Assembly (NCBI GenBank): GCA_042093735.1 | Contig: JBELEM010000009.1 | Location: 1 to 64,000 of the forward strand | DNA: 64,000 bases | Reading direction: 5' to 3' | From: Hellea sp042093735 | Lineage (GTDB): Bacteria > Pseudomonadota > Alphaproteobacteria > Caulobacterales > Maricaulaceae | The notes under the pieces: generated by a model | What the model was told of the DNA's origin: nothing | The model's input: only the letters and a program-made list of their open reading frames with translations | The model's database searches: none | Made by a program: the position numbers and the translations under genes | Shown here: piece by piece, positions 36,805 through 46,716 of the stretch | How positions within the stretch are numbered: the stretch's first letter is position 1 | How the letters are laid out: each line of letters begins with the position of its first letter

Positions 36805-36833
36805 TTGACAGCGCTGTCAAATTAAGCTTTAGT
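36805..36833 (+). promoter_or_regulatory. Receptor promoter with a perfect 16-bp LacI-type operator
   Basis: TTGACAGCGCTGTCAA (36805-36820) is a perfect palindrome with the central CG-rich core typical of LacI-family operators. TGACAGCGCTGTCA-like sites control carbohydrate TonB receptors in several proteobacteria. Its left end, TTGACA, is itself a consensus -35 hexamer, and TTTAGT lies 17 bp downstream as a fair -10. A repressor bound here would block RNA polymerase directly. The receptor start lies 76 bp downstream of this -10. The divergent halogenase operon could also be affected. No LacI-family gene is in the window. Confidence 0.75.
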
Positions 36834-36908
36834 AGCAACAAAGTTAATATTTTAACTAAAATAATACTTCACAAAGAAGTACGCCGTAGGGCAATAAGGG
36901 AGAAAATA

Positions 36909-39900
36909 GTGAATTCTAATATTAATGCGTCAGTAGAACGTTTAAATAAGCTAGCGCTGTTGGGTACAACAGCATTAGTTGCGAGCTTTGGTTTGTTGTC
37001 ACCTGTATACGCACAGGAAGATACAGCTTCTGCAGAGGAAACATATGTAGAAGAAGAAGGCGAAGTAGTAACCACTGGCATTCGTCAAGCTATCAAAACT
37101 GCAAGAGACCTTAAGAGAAATGCCGATACAGCAGTTGACTCTATTACTGCCTCCGACGTTGGCGCTCTTCCTGACTTATCAGTTGCTGAGGCACTAGCTC
37201 GGGTTCCTGGAGTAGTTGTTCAACGCTTCGGTCTTGGCGGCAGCCAGGGTGACTTCCCATCACCTGAAGGCGGAGGCAACCTTATCCGTGGTCTTACTTT
37301 AGTACGTTCCGAATTTAATGGTAGAGATGCTTTCTCAGCAAATGGCGGCCGGTCTTTAGACTTCGGTACTGTTCCTCCAGAATTGATAGGCGCTGTTGAT
37401 GTTTACAAGAACGCTTCAGCAGACCTTATCCAAGGCGGTATTGGCGGCACTATTAACCTGCGTTCACTGGAGCCATTTGATAAGACAGGATCCTTTGTTT
37501 CTGCATCAATAGATGGCACTTATACCGACCTTCGTAATGAGTGGAGCCCAGATTACAGCGTAATCGCCAGTAATCGCTGGGATAGTACTAATGGAGAGTT
37601 CGGTTTACTAGCATCATTCTCATCATCTGAATTACAGTCAGATCTCCACGGTTTCCAAGTAGGCCAGCTGTTACCTATAGCAACTGCTAATGGCATCGTT
37701 GGTGTTCCTGGTGGTTTCCAGCTTCGTACAAACGAAGTTGATAGAGGCCGAGACAGTTACTACGTAGCTGGCCAGTGGCAAAATAACGATGGTACTTTTA
37801 AAGCAACAGCTAAATTTGCGCGTATCGAAAATAGTGTAGACCAGGACGAGAGAACATTAGAGTTTTTCCCTGATGGCGAAAGCTTTTTCCCAGGTAACCC
37901 TCCAGGCAACCTTACCAATTTAGCGCCAGGATTTACAACAACACCTTTCTCTGCAGAAGTACCATCATGTAACGGCGCTAATGATCCAAACTTTGTTTGC
38001 GAAACAACTTACGCACTAACAGGACTTTACGAAACGGGTGTAATTTCTAACAACTTACGTGACTGGACTGGTGCTAACGGAGCTAATTTCACTAACTTAG
38101 CTATTCACCAGAAAGACCGTTCAGTAACAGATGATATGTCTTTGAATATCAAATGGCAGCCTTCTGATAGATTGTTCATCAATATTGATGCTCACAAGAC
38201 AACAGCTGAGTTTACTAAAGAGCGTCTCTGGGGCGGCACACGTTTCTTCTCTGATTTTACAATAAATCCAGATTTAGATAATCCTCAAGTAGAACTTATA
38301 GGCGCTGCTAGTAACCCATATTTGACAAGAACTGGTGGTCAGGCATCAGCAACGGACGCTCTGAACGATCCAAGAAATGCTTACCTTCTTTTCTCAGCAG
38401 ATGAGTTCAATGATAACGAAGGTGATATGTACGCTGTTAAAGCCGACGTTGAGTATGAATTTGACGGCGACGGATGGTTTGACTCTATTGAATTTGGCGC
38501 TCGAATTGCTGAACGAGACCAGACAAACCGCTCAGCGGGTCTAAACTGGGCATCTGTTGCAGCTCCTTGGGCTGGTGGCTATATGCCAATGGCCGATTTG
38601 ACTCAAGGTGGATATGAGGAAGTAGATTTTACTGATTTCTTCCGTGGTAACACAGTTGTAGGTGCCAATACATCCGTACTATTTGTAGATAGAGCTCTGT
38701 TGCAAAACTATGATGCGTGGGTTTCATCGCTTCAAGGCGAACCATTACTTGGTTCTGGAGTAAATGGAGCTGGTAATCCACAAATCGGTGATTGGCAGCC
38801 TCTTCGTATTAATGGTGTTGTTGATTATGATAACCGCGGCCTGGTTGGGTCAATCAAGGAGAAAACTCAAGATCTCTATGCAAAACTAGATTTTGGTAAT
38901 GAATTTGATAATGGTATGTCAATCGATGGTAACGTGGGTATTCGCTACACTACTACAGATGTTCAAGGAACAGGCGGGACTGATTACATAAATATCACAG
39001 GAGCTAATGAAGCAGTATTTGCTCCTGGCACTGTTGCTTATTTTGACCAAGCAGACACATCCTTTGATGGTGAGTTTAATACTACTGATTACTGGCTTCC
39101 ATCTTTCAACGCTAAATGGAACTTAAATGATGACGCCTTAATTCGTTTTGGGGTAAGTAAGGGAATAACACGTCCAAATGTTGCACAGTTAAGAGCTGAT
39201 CAGGTTGCAGTTGCTAACCTTGGTTATGATGTGGACGATTCTGTAGTACCTGGCATTATACAAGCGATTACACCACAGCAAATTAGTATCTATGGTGGTA
39301 ACCCGGATCTTGACGCTATTACATCGTGGAATTTTGATGTGTCATATGAACATTACTTCGGTGATGACAACTCATTTACGCTCTCATTATTTAAGAAGAA
39401 CATCAAAAATAATATAGTCTATGCTTCTCAAACTATTGGTACTGAAACACTTGATGGTGTGGAAGTTCCAGTTGTATTTAATGGTGATTTAAACCAGGAC
39501 GAAGCTGAAATTCAAGGTTTTGAGGTTGCTTATACTCAGTTCTTTGACGAGCTACCTGGATTATTTTCAAATTTAGGTTTACAGGCTAACTATACATATA
39601 TTGAAGCTAAAACTAATCCGCCAGCAGCTATTGCTGATGCGAATAATGATGGTATCCCTGACTCATTTGAAAGAATATACCGCTTTGGCGTTCAGGACTT
39701 CTTAGGCCTCTCTGATCATTCAGCTAACTTGATTGGTATATACCAAGATGAACAGTTCGAATTCAGGCTCGCATATAACTGGAGGTCAGAATATTTGAGC
39801 TCATACCGTGATTATGTAACCGGCGCTCCTATAATTCAGGAAGAAAGAGGTTACCTCGATGCATCTGCAAAGTATGACTTTAATGATAATTTGCAGTTCC

Positions 39901-40034
39901 GTGTGCAGGTTGCCAATATTCTAGATACAAAGGCTAAAGCATCTCAGCAGATTTCGGCTGATGGCCAACGCTTTGGAAGAACTAGCTTTGTCGGAGATCG
40001 ACGTATTAGAGTTGGTCTAAGGTATCAGTTCTAA
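36909..40034 (+). CDS. TonB-dependent receptor, Xanthomonas/Caulobacter type
   Basis: This 1041-residue outer-membrane receptor imports large or scarce nutrients using TonB energy. It starts with GTG behind AAGGGAG. A signal peptide (KLALLGTTALVASFGLLSPV, then YAQ) is followed by a TonB-box-like EVVTTGIRQ, a plug domain (DVGALPDLSVAEALARVPGV, then VRGLT-like and GGTINLRSL segments) and a long beta-barrel with alternating aromatic strands ending in RIRVGLRYQF; the terminal Phe is the usual barrel-assembly signal. Length and the ARVPGVVVQR style fit the TonB_Xanth_Caul subfamily, often linked to glycan uptake and to tryptophan-halogenase genes. It is flanked on both sides by halogenases, and GC and codon use are a little higher than in the neighbours. 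Confidence 0.93.
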   Translation: MNSNINASVERLNKLALLGTTALVASFGLLSPVYAQEDTASAEETYVEEEGEVVTTGIRQAIKTARDLKRNADTAVDSITASDVGALPDLSVAEALARVPGVVVQRFGLGGSQGDFPSPEGGGNLIRGLTLVRSEFNGRDAFSANGGRSLDFGTVPPELIGAVDVYKNASADLIQGGIGGTINLRSLEPFDKTGSFVSASIDGTYTDLRNEWSPDYSVIASNRWDSTNGEFGLLASFSSSELQSDLHGFQVGQLLPIATANGIVGVPGGFQLRTNEVDRGRDSYYVAGQWQNNDGTFKATAKFARIENSVDQDERTLEFFPDGESFFPGNPPGNLTNLAPGFTTTPFSAEVPSCNGANDPNFVCETTYALTGLYETGVISNNLRDWTGANGANFTNLAIHQKDRSVTDDMSLNIKWQPSDRLFINIDAHKTTAEFTKERLWGGTRFFSDFTINPDLDNPQVELIGAASNPYLTRTGGQASATDALNDPRNAYLLFSADEFNDNEGDMYAVKADVEYEFDGDGWFDSIEFGARIAERDQTNRSAGLNWASVAAPWAGGYMPMADLTQGGYEEVDFTDFFRGNTVVGANTSVLFVDRALLQNYDAWVSSLQGEPLLGSGVNGAGNPQIGDWQPLRINGVVDYDNRGLVGSIKEKTQDLYAKLDFGNEFDNGMSIDGNVGIRYTTTDVQGTGGTDYINITGANEAVFAPGTVAYFDQADTSFDGEFNTTDYWLPSFNAKWNLNDDALIRFGVSKGITRPNVAQLRADQVAVANLGYDVDDSVVPGIIQAITPQQISIYGGNPDLDAITSWNFDVSYEHYFGDDNSFTLSLFKKNIKNNIVYASQTIGTETLDGVEVPVVFNGDLNQDEAEIQGFEVAYTQFFDELPGLFSNLGLQANYTYIEAKTNPPAAIADANNDGIPDSFERIYRFGVQDFLGLSDHSANLIGIYQDEQFEFRLAYNWRSEYLSSYRDYVTGAPIIQEERGYLDASAKYDFNDNLQFRVQVANILDTKAKASQQISADGQRFGRTSFVGDRRIRVGLRYQF

Positions 40035-40050
40035 TTGAAAAAAATGTTTT

Positions 40051-40079
40051 AATGGAGGGCTTGTCCCTCCATTTTTTTT
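40051..40079 (+). terminator. Intrinsic terminator of the TonB-dependent receptor gene
   Basis: The stem ATGGAGGG/CCCTCCAT with loop CTTGT is followed by eight T residues, 17 bases after the receptor stop codon. It is a strong rho-independent terminator, so the receptor is probably a single-gene transcript. Confidence 0.92.
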
Positions 40080-40188
40080 GTAATTTTTTATGAATAATAG
40101 ACTTCGAATAAAAAATTAAACAAACATAACTCATGCGGTGTTAGTAATAGTTACGAACTTAGTTTTATTAGGTATTATTATGCGATAT

Positions 40189-41451
40189 TCAGATATCTGC
40201 CTTACAATGCTGATCAATGTACTCTTGATGTGAGGGCAGCGTGTTCAAACAGGCGGCCCAGGTCTTATGAATTTCGGACATACGTTTATCTAATTCAGAC
40301 GCCGGCATTATGTTAGCATTTGGATGAAACCTTTTTGGATGCATATTTTGTCCATGCATAACGGCAAACCAGCTCGCATCACCGAAGAGTTCATTATCAT
40401 GACGATAGAGTCTCGCGTTTTCCAAATAAATTTCCATTCTCTCTTTAAGAGTTCTAGGTATTTTCATATTCCTACAATAGTTCCAAAATGGAGTATCGTC
40501 TCTTTCTGTGGCTTTATAATGAAGTATTAAAAAATCTCTGACCTGTTCATATTCTAGTAAAGTTCTTTCGTTGTAATAATTTGTATCTGCTTCATTAAAG
40601 TGCTTATCAGGAAAATTAGTCATTAAACGCGCTATTGCTGTTTGGATAAGGTGTATTGATGTAGACTCTAAGGGTTCCAAAAAGCCAGCAGCTAGGCCCA
40701 ACGCAATAACGTTTTTATTCCATGTTTTCTTTCTTATTCCAGTTTTAAACCTTAATTGTTTATGAGTACCAATTGGTTTGCTATCCATACCTTTGTGAAG
40801 AGTTTTTAACGCCTCATCATCTGAAATATAATCGTTACAGTAGACATGTCCATTTCCTGTTCGTGATTGTAAAGGTATACGCCATTGCCACCCTGCTTCT
40901 TTAGCGGTAGCTTTTGTGTACGGTATCGGGTCTCCAGCTTTTTCACTCGCCTGTGCTACAGCGCTATTGCAGGGTAAATAATTAGACCAATCGTTATATC
41001 CAGTTTCTAGTGTTTGTTCAATTAAAAGCCCCCTAAACCCTGAGCAATCAAAAAATAAATCTCCTTTTACAATTTGACCATTCTCTAATTGAACGCTTTC
41101 GATAAACCCGTTCTCTGGGTTTTGAAGTGATTTCACAATTTTGCCTTCGATACGTTTGACCCCATTTTTTTCTGAGAACTCTCGCATGTACTTGGCATAT
41201 AGTGTTGCATCAAAGTGAAATGCATAATCGATAGTGCTAAGTGGGGATTTTTTTACATTCTGTGGCCTATGAAATTTACCTGCTTTAGCTGCCATAATTT
41301 GTAAATTATATTCATCGATTGGAATATGGCTTCCCATTTGTTTTTGTCTCAACCAATAATGGTGGAAGCGCAACCCCCCCATAGGCACTCCATATGGTCC
41401 AAAAGGGTGGATATAACTTTTTCCAAGTTTATCCCAGTTAACGAATTCTAT
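40189..41451 (-). CDS. Flavin-dependent tryptophan-halogenase family protein (copy 4), N-terminus lost in a gap
   Basis: The visible 420 codons run open into the N block, beginning in the IEFVNWDKLGKSYIHPFG segment, which corresponds to about residue 80 of copy 3. The FAD glycine motif, GVGEAT and the catalytic lysine therefore fall in the gap. The rest is intact: AGWQWRIPLQSRTGNG, FLEPLESTSIHLIQ and a normal C-terminus. It converges with the TonB receptor. A start inside the visible part (GTG or ATG near 41388) would remove the active site and is rejected. It is probably functional if the missing part is normal. Confidence 0.85.
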   Translation of the reverse strand: MEFVNWDKLGKSYIHPFGPYGVPMGGLRFHHYWLRQKQMGSHIPIDEYNLQIMAAKAGKFHRPQNVKKSPLSTIDYAFHFDATLYAKYMREFSEKNGVKRIEGKIVKSLQNPENGFIESVQLENGQIVKGDLFFDCSGFRGLLIEQTLETGYNDWSNYLPCNSAVAQASEKAGDPIPYTKATAKEAGWQWRIPLQSRTGNGHVYCNDYISDDEALKTLHKGMDSKPIGTHKQLRFKTGIRKKTWNKNVIALGLAAGFLEPLESTSIHLIQTAIARLMTNFPDKHFNEADTNYYNERTLLEYEQVRDFLILHYKATERDDTPFWNYCRNMKIPRTLKERMEIYLENARLYRHDNELFGDASWFAVMHGQNMHPKRFHPNANIMPASELDKRMSEIHKTWAACLNTLPSHQEYIDQHCKADI

Positions 41452-41551
41452 NNNNNNNNNNNNNNNNNNNNNNNNNNNNNNNNNNNNNNNNNNNNNNNNN
41501 NNNNNNNNNNNNNNNNNNNNNNNNNNNNNNNNNNNNNNNNNNNNNNNNNNN
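41452..41551. other. Scaffold gap of 100 N
   Basis: Exactly 100 undetermined bases separate the truncated halogenase and the truncated glpK. About 79 codons of the halogenase and about 30 of glpK are missing, so the real distance should be at least roughly 330 bp if both genes are complete. Confidence 0.98.
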
Positions 41552-42953
41552 TATACTTTTTACTAATTTTCATGTGTTTTTTAATATCATCTACTGACTT
41601 ATAAATACCAGCTTGCAACCCTACTAAGTAAGCAGCACCTAATGCTGTTGTTTCTTTCGAAGAAGGGCATTCTATCGACATATTAAGTATATCTGACAGG
41701 TATTGGACCATCCATTGGTTTTCTACCATACCGCCATCAACCTTCATTGAATTAAGTGAAATACCATCCTCTAACATTGCTTTTATTAAGTCGTACGTTT
41801 GATAACATGTTGATTCAATTGCTGCTCTAGCTATATCTTCCCTACCTGTATCCCTAGTTATACCAAATAATGCACCGCGCGCTTCGGGATCCCAATGAGG
41901 GGCGCCTAATCCAGTAAAGGCAGGTACAAGGTATACACCTCTATTGGTATTATGCTGATTACAAAGTTGTTCTACATCTGGAGCTTCTTTAATGATTTTA
42001 ATTCCATCCCTTAACCACTGTACGGCAGCACCTGCGATAAATATTGAGCCTTCTAAGGCATAAGTAACTTCTCCATTTATACTATAACAGATTGTTGAAA
42101 TTAGATTATTTTTTGACTTAATACATTCATCGCCAGTATTGAGAATTACAAAACAGCCAGTTCCATATGTGCTTTTTATGTCCCCCCTAGCGAAGCAATT
42201 TTGTCCAACGGCTGCTGCTTGTTGATCACCGATAGCGCTAAGGATTGGAATAATTTCGCCTAGTAAAGATATATCAACACTACCAAAATCATCTGCAGAG
42301 TTTTTTACTTCAGGTAGAACAGATATGGGCACTTTGAATAATTTGAGTAAGTCCTTATCCCATGTCTGATTGTGAATATTATATAGGTTGGTTCGGCTTG
42401 CATTAGTGGCATCAGTGTAGTGCGATTTACCTTTCGTTAGCCTCCAGATTAAAAAAGTATCAATTGTTCCAAAGGCAAGTTCTCCGTTGACGGCTTTGTC
42501 TCTTGCTCCTTCAATATTATCCAATATCCAAGAAATTTTGGTGCTGCTGAAGTAAGGGTCAATAAGGAGACCTGTTTTTGAGTTCAGCTCATTATTAGAA
42601 TAATTAAGCTTAATTTCCTCACAGGTTTTGGCTGTTCTGCGATCTTGCCAAACAATTGCATTGTAAATTGGCTTTCCTGTAAGCCTATCCCAGATGACTG
42701 TTGTTTCACGTTGGTTGGTAATGCCCAAGCCAGTGATCTCATAGGAATTTTCTTTAGCGAACTCATAAGCGGATTTCAAAGTACTAAGTGTGCTATTCCA
42801 AATATCTTCTGGATTGTGTTCAACCCATCCATCTTTGGGGTAGTGTTGGGGAAACTCTTTTTGTGCTATATATAGAGTTTCACCTTCTAATGAAAATACT
42901 AATGTACGTGAGCTTGTTGTACCTTGGTCTATTGAGATTATCACCTTATCCAT
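41552..42953 (-). CDS. glpK: Glycerol kinase, C-terminus lost in a gap
   Basis: Glycerol kinase phosphorylates glycerol to sn-glycerol 3-phosphate. The visible 467 residues of the usual about 500 include the N-terminal phosphate loop IDQGTTSSRTLVF, the substrate segment NQRETTVIWDRLTGKP, the middle GTIDTFLIWRLTKG, AIGDQQAAAVGQNC and the C-terminal signature region MKVDGGMVENQWMVQYLSDI. The last 30 or so residues and the stop lie in the N block. No glpF, glpD or regulator gene is next to it. Before the divergent hydroxylase gene there are 147 bp without a recognisable site. Confidence 0.93.
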
Positions 42954-43100
42954 AAATTAATTTAAACTCTTTAGGTTGATATCGTCAAACCTTAAATAAC
43001 CCATTCCTGTTGGTCTAAATCACATTAGATAACAAATAGAGTTAGTTTAAAGTGAAATGGATTGTTTACATAATGCAATCAAATAAATTATATCCATTAT

Positions 43101-43859
43101 ATGGAAATCCTGTTAGAAGCGCCATTGCAACTGCTAGTTACTTATATAGCCTTAACTTTGATCATCCAATTAAGATATTTTCTAATTGTTGGCCCATTAC
43201 ATTGGATGCTGTGGAATAGCAAATTTTACTTTAAAAATGCTATAAAACTATCGAAAGTACCTCCTAACCCTAAAACTATAAAGCATGAGATCAAACTCTC
43301 TTTGATTAGTTCTTTTATTTATGCCGCCCCTACCGCAGTAGTTTTAGAGTTATGGAAAGAAGGAGGTACTGCTATATATTCTACCGCTCCCGCAGACATT
43401 ATTGGTTGGCTTTGGGTTCTTCTAAGCATGTTAATTTACTTATTCGTTCAAGATGCATGGTTCTTTTGGACACACAGGTTAATGCACTCCCGCAAATTTT
43501 TTAAATGGACACACGCTGGGCATCATAAATCTATACAGCCTACGCCATGGGCTAGTTTTTCTTTCGACCCGTTGGAGGCTCTCAGTTCTGCTTGGCTTTT
43601 ACCCGTATTAGCACTGATTATTCCAATTCATATATACGCAGCCTTAGCTTTACTGATGATTATGACTGTAAATGCTATTTTTAACCATGCCGGGTGGGAA
43701 ATATATCCCCAAAATTGGCTTGATGGCTGGTGGGGTAAAAACATCATAACTGCTAGCCATCACAATCTACATCATACTAATTTTAAAGGTAATTATGGCC
43801 TCTATTTTAGGTTCTGGGATAAGCTTTGTGGTACAGATGTCGGCTTATTTAAAGGATAG
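43101..43859 (+). CDS. Fatty acid hydroxylase / sterol desaturase superfamily protein
   Basis: This 252-residue membrane protein carries the histidine-rich di-iron motifs of the superfamily: HRLMH (about residue 127), HAGHH (about 140) and HHNLHH (about 223). Four or so hydrophobic segments surround them (for example TYIALTLIIQLRYFLIVGPL at the N-terminus and IYAALALLMIMTV later). Members hydroxylate or desaturate lipids, sterols or carotenoids using oxygen. The substrate here cannot be told. The gene stands alone and converges with uvrB, 21 bp from its stop. Confidence 0.88.
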   Translation: MEILLEAPLQLLVTYIALTLIIQLRYFLIVGPLHWMLWNSKFYFKNAIKLSKVPPNPKTIKHEIKLSLISSFIYAAPTAVVLELWKEGGTAIYSTAPADIIGWLWVLLSMLIYLFVQDAWFFWTHRLMHSRKFFKWTHAGHHKSIQPTPWASFSFDPLEALSSAWLLPVLALIIPIHIYAALALLMIMTVNAIFNHAGWEIYPQNWLDGWWGKNIITASHHNLHHTNFKGNYGLYFRFWDKLCGTDVGLFKG

Positions 43860-43880
43860 AATATCTATATATTCAGGTTT

Positions 43881-45998
43881 TTACGAATTGCTTTTGAGTT
43901 TCTCTAGCTCATCTCTTAATTCAGCGGCTTTTTCAAATTCTAAATTCTCTGCTGCCTTGAACATTTGTTTTTCAATATCAGCCATTACGGTTATAATGTT
44001 ATCCCCTCCTTTGAATCCAGATGAATTTTCGATGAATTTCTTTTTAATTTGTCCTGTCGGAGTAAAACGATTTGCTTCATCCTTAATTCTCTGTGCATCC
44101 TGACTATCCCCAACTGTGTCAGCAACCCCGCGAAGCACAGTTTTAGGCGTAATATTATTCAACTCATTATGCTTTACTTGTCTGGCCCTGCGTCTGTCCG
44201 TTTCATCTATAGCCCTCTGCATTGACCCTGTAACGCGGTCTCCATAGAGAACTACTCTGGCTTCACTATTTCTAGCTGCCCTACCTATGGTTTGAACTAA
44301 CGATGTCTCGCTTCTAAGAAAGCCCTCTTTGTCCGCATCTAGGATGCCAACGAAAGCACATTCGGGTATATCTAATCCCTCTCTGAGTAAATTAATACCA
44401 ACCAAAACATCAAACTTCCCTAAGCGTAGATCCCTTATTATCTCTATTCGCTCAAGTGTATCTATATCGCTGTGCATATAGCGTACACGAATGGATTGAT
44501 CATGCATGTAATCAGTCAGATCTTCTGCCATTTTCTTAGTCAACGTGGTTATTAAAGACCTAAATCCTCTACTAGCAACTTCTTTAACCTCATGAATAAC
44601 ATCATCTACTTGGCTAGCCCCGTTAGTAGATACGGGTCTAATTTCAACTGGTGGATCAATCAATCCTGTAGGCCGTATCACTTGCTCAGTAAATATTCCC
44701 TGAGTTCGTTGCATTTCCCATTTTCCTGGTGTGGCAGATACATGAACAGTTTGTGGGCGCATAGCTTCCCACTCTTCAAATTTTAAAGGTCGGTTGTCCA
44801 CGCAGCTCGGCAATCGGAAGCCATGTTCGGAAAGAGTTGATTTTCGACTAAAGTCACCTTTACTCATTGCCCCTATTTGGGGGACAGTCACATGACTTTC
44901 ATCAGTAAAAAGGATAGCATTTTCTGGTAAGTATTCGAACAGGGTAGGGGGAGGTTCACCGGGAGCTCGTCCTGTAAGGTACCGAGAATAGTTTTCTATA
45001 CCCGTGCAGAAACCTTGTGCTGCTATCATTTCCAAATCAAATTCAGTTCTTTGTGCTATCCTCTGTGCTTCAAGTAATTTTTTGTTATTGTTATAATAAT
45101 TTAAACGGTCTTTTAATTCGCTTTTGATACCTTTCATAGCTGATTGAACGGTGGGCTTTGGGGTTACATAGTGGGAGTTTGCATAAATCCTGACATTTTC
45201 TATTTTTTTACTACTTCTACCTGTTAATGGATCAAAAACAGTAATAGAGTCGATTTCATCTCCGAAAAAATCAAACCTCCATGCAGTATCATCATAATGA
45301 GCAGGAAATAATTCAATTGTATCACCTCGGACACGAAAGGAACCCCTTTGAAAGGCTAAATCATTCCTTTGATATTGTAATTGTACTAGTTGCGCGATGA
45401 AGTCTCTGGAGTTAATTTCCTGACCATTTACAATATCGATAGTCATTGCAGTGTATGTTTCAACAGAACCAATACCATAGATGCAAGATACAGATGCGAT
45501 TATTATACAGTCATCACGTTCAAGTATAGCCCGTGTTGCAGCATGCCTCATTCTATCAATTTGTTCATTTAGGGAACTATCTTTTTCAATGAATGTATCT
45601 GTTCTTGGTACATAAGCTTCCGGTTGGTAGTAATCATAATAAGATACAAAGTACTCTACAGCATTATCTGGGAAAAAACTTTTAAATTCAGAATATAATT
45701 GGGCTGCAAGAGTTTTATTCGGTGCCATAATTAACGCGGGGCGCTGCTGTTTTTCTATTATTTTGGCCATTGTGAATGTTTTTCCTGACCCTGTTACCCC
45801 CAGCAACACTTGGTCCCTGTTTAATTGGTCAAGTCCTTGGCAGAGATCTTCTATGGCTGCGGGTTGGTCCCCTGCTGGTTCGAAATCACTAACTAATCTG
45901 AACTTCTTACCGCCTTCAGACTTTAAAGGTCTCTCTGGTCGATGAGGTTGCCACTCTTCTGATTCATTGATTTTCTGATTCACTGTGAGTTCTGACAT
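43881..45998 (-). CDS. uvrB: Excinuclease ABC subunit B
   Basis: UvrB verifies DNA damage and loads UvrC in nucleotide-excision repair. The 705-residue protein has Walker A LLGVTGSGKTFTMA (about 42-55), the beta-hairpin region YYDYYQPEAYVP, the DEAD-like TDESHVTVPQ, helicase motifs including VLVGINLLREGLDIPE and QTIGRAARN, and the C-terminal UVR coiled coil (IEKQMFKAAENLEFEKAAEL). Length is slightly above E. coli because of a short N-terminal extension. It follows rnhB by 35 bp in the same direction and may be cotranscribed. Confidence 0.97.
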   Translation of the reverse strand: MSELTVNQKINESEEWQPHRPERPLKSEGGKKFRLVSDFEPAGDQPAAIEDLCQGLDQLNRDQVLLGVTGSGKTFTMAKIIEKQQRPALIMAPNKTLAAQLYSEFKSFFPDNAVEYFVSYYDYYQPEAYVPRTDTFIEKDSSLNEQIDRMRHAATRAILERDDCIIIASVSCIYGIGSVETYTAMTIDIVNGQEINSRDFIAQLVQLQYQRNDLAFQRGSFRVRGDTIELFPAHYDDTAWRFDFFGDEIDSITVFDPLTGRSSKKIENVRIYANSHYVTPKPTVQSAMKGIKSELKDRLNYYNNNKKLLEAQRIAQRTEFDLEMIAAQGFCTGIENYSRYLTGRAPGEPPPTLFEYLPENAILFTDESHVTVPQIGAMSKGDFSRKSTLSEHGFRLPSCVDNRPLKFEEWEAMRPQTVHVSATPGKWEMQRTQGIFTEQVIRPTGLIDPPVEIRPVSTNGASQVDDVIHEVKEVASRGFRSLITTLTKKMAEDLTDYMHDQSIRVRYMHSDIDTLERIEIIRDLRLGKFDVLVGINLLREGLDIPECAFVGILDADKEGFLRSETSLVQTIGRAARNSEARVVLYGDRVTGSMQRAIDETDRRRARQVKHNELNNITPKTVLRGVADTVGDSQDAQRIKDEANRFTPTGQIKKKFIENSSGFKGGDNIITVMADIEKQMFKAAENLEFEKAAELRDELEKLKSNS

Positions 45999-46033
45999 TT
46001 AACTAAAATAGTCCTAAAAATTTCTAATACAAG

Positions 46034-46648
46034 TTATTGTAATGGATTTAACCTTACGGGTTTGAAGCTTTTCCTATGAATGGGTGATGAGCCTAGTAAG
46101 GAAAGTTTTTGCAAGTGTAGTTTTGTTGGATAACCTTTATGTGTTTCAAATTTATAACCAGGAAATCTATTTTCTGCCTCAAGCATTAGTTTGTCCCTTG
46201 TGACTTTGGCTATTATTGATGCAGCAGCAATTGATAAACTCAAACTATCTCCTTTAATTATACATTCGGTCTTCATTGGTAAAAATGGAGCTTTATTTCC
46301 ATCAATTAGTGCTACGTCAGGCAATACATTTAAAGACAATACAGCTCTTTTCATGGCTGAGAGACTGGCATGAAGTATATTTAGTCTGTCTATTTCTTCT
46401 GGTTCAGCAATACCAATTCCGATACTAGAAGTTCGAGCTATATCTAGGAATAAACTTTCGCGTTTATTAGTATTTAAAACTTTACTGTCGTTTAATCCCA
46501 AAGGGTAGTCAGATGGGTTTAATACAACTGCTGCAGCAACTACTGGTCCAGCAAGTGGCCCTCTCCCTGCTTCGTCAACTCCGCATACAACTCCTTTATA
46601 TGCAGATTCAAATAAAAAACCTGGAAATTTTTTTTTCGAGTTTACCAT
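46034..46648 (-). CDS. rnhB: Ribonuclease HII
   Basis: RNase HII removes ribonucleotides and RNA primers from DNA. The 204-residue protein has the active-site signature GVDEAGRGPLAGPVVAAAV (Asp and Glu, about residues 21-23), the second acidic site VALIDG near residue 115, and SIAAASIIAKVTRDKLM with the later acidic residue. Length is normal. It lies 35 bp upstream of uvrB on the same strand and diverges from the glycosyltransferase pair. Confidence 0.95.
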   Translation of the reverse strand: MVNSKKKFPGFLFESAYKGVVCGVDEAGRGPLAGPVVAAAVVLNPSDYPLGLNDSKVLNTNKRESLFLDIARTSSIGIGIAEPEEIDRLNILHASLSAMKRAVLSLNVLPDVALIDGNKAPFLPMKTECIIKGDSLSLSIAAASIIAKVTRDKLMLEAENRFPGYKFETHKGYPTKLHLQKLSLLGSSPIHRKSFKPVRLNPLQ

Positions 46649-46716
46649 ATCATAGATCTATCAATTTAAATTTTTTATCTATTGCCACTAAAGTCATAAG
46701 AGGCAAATAGGTAAAT

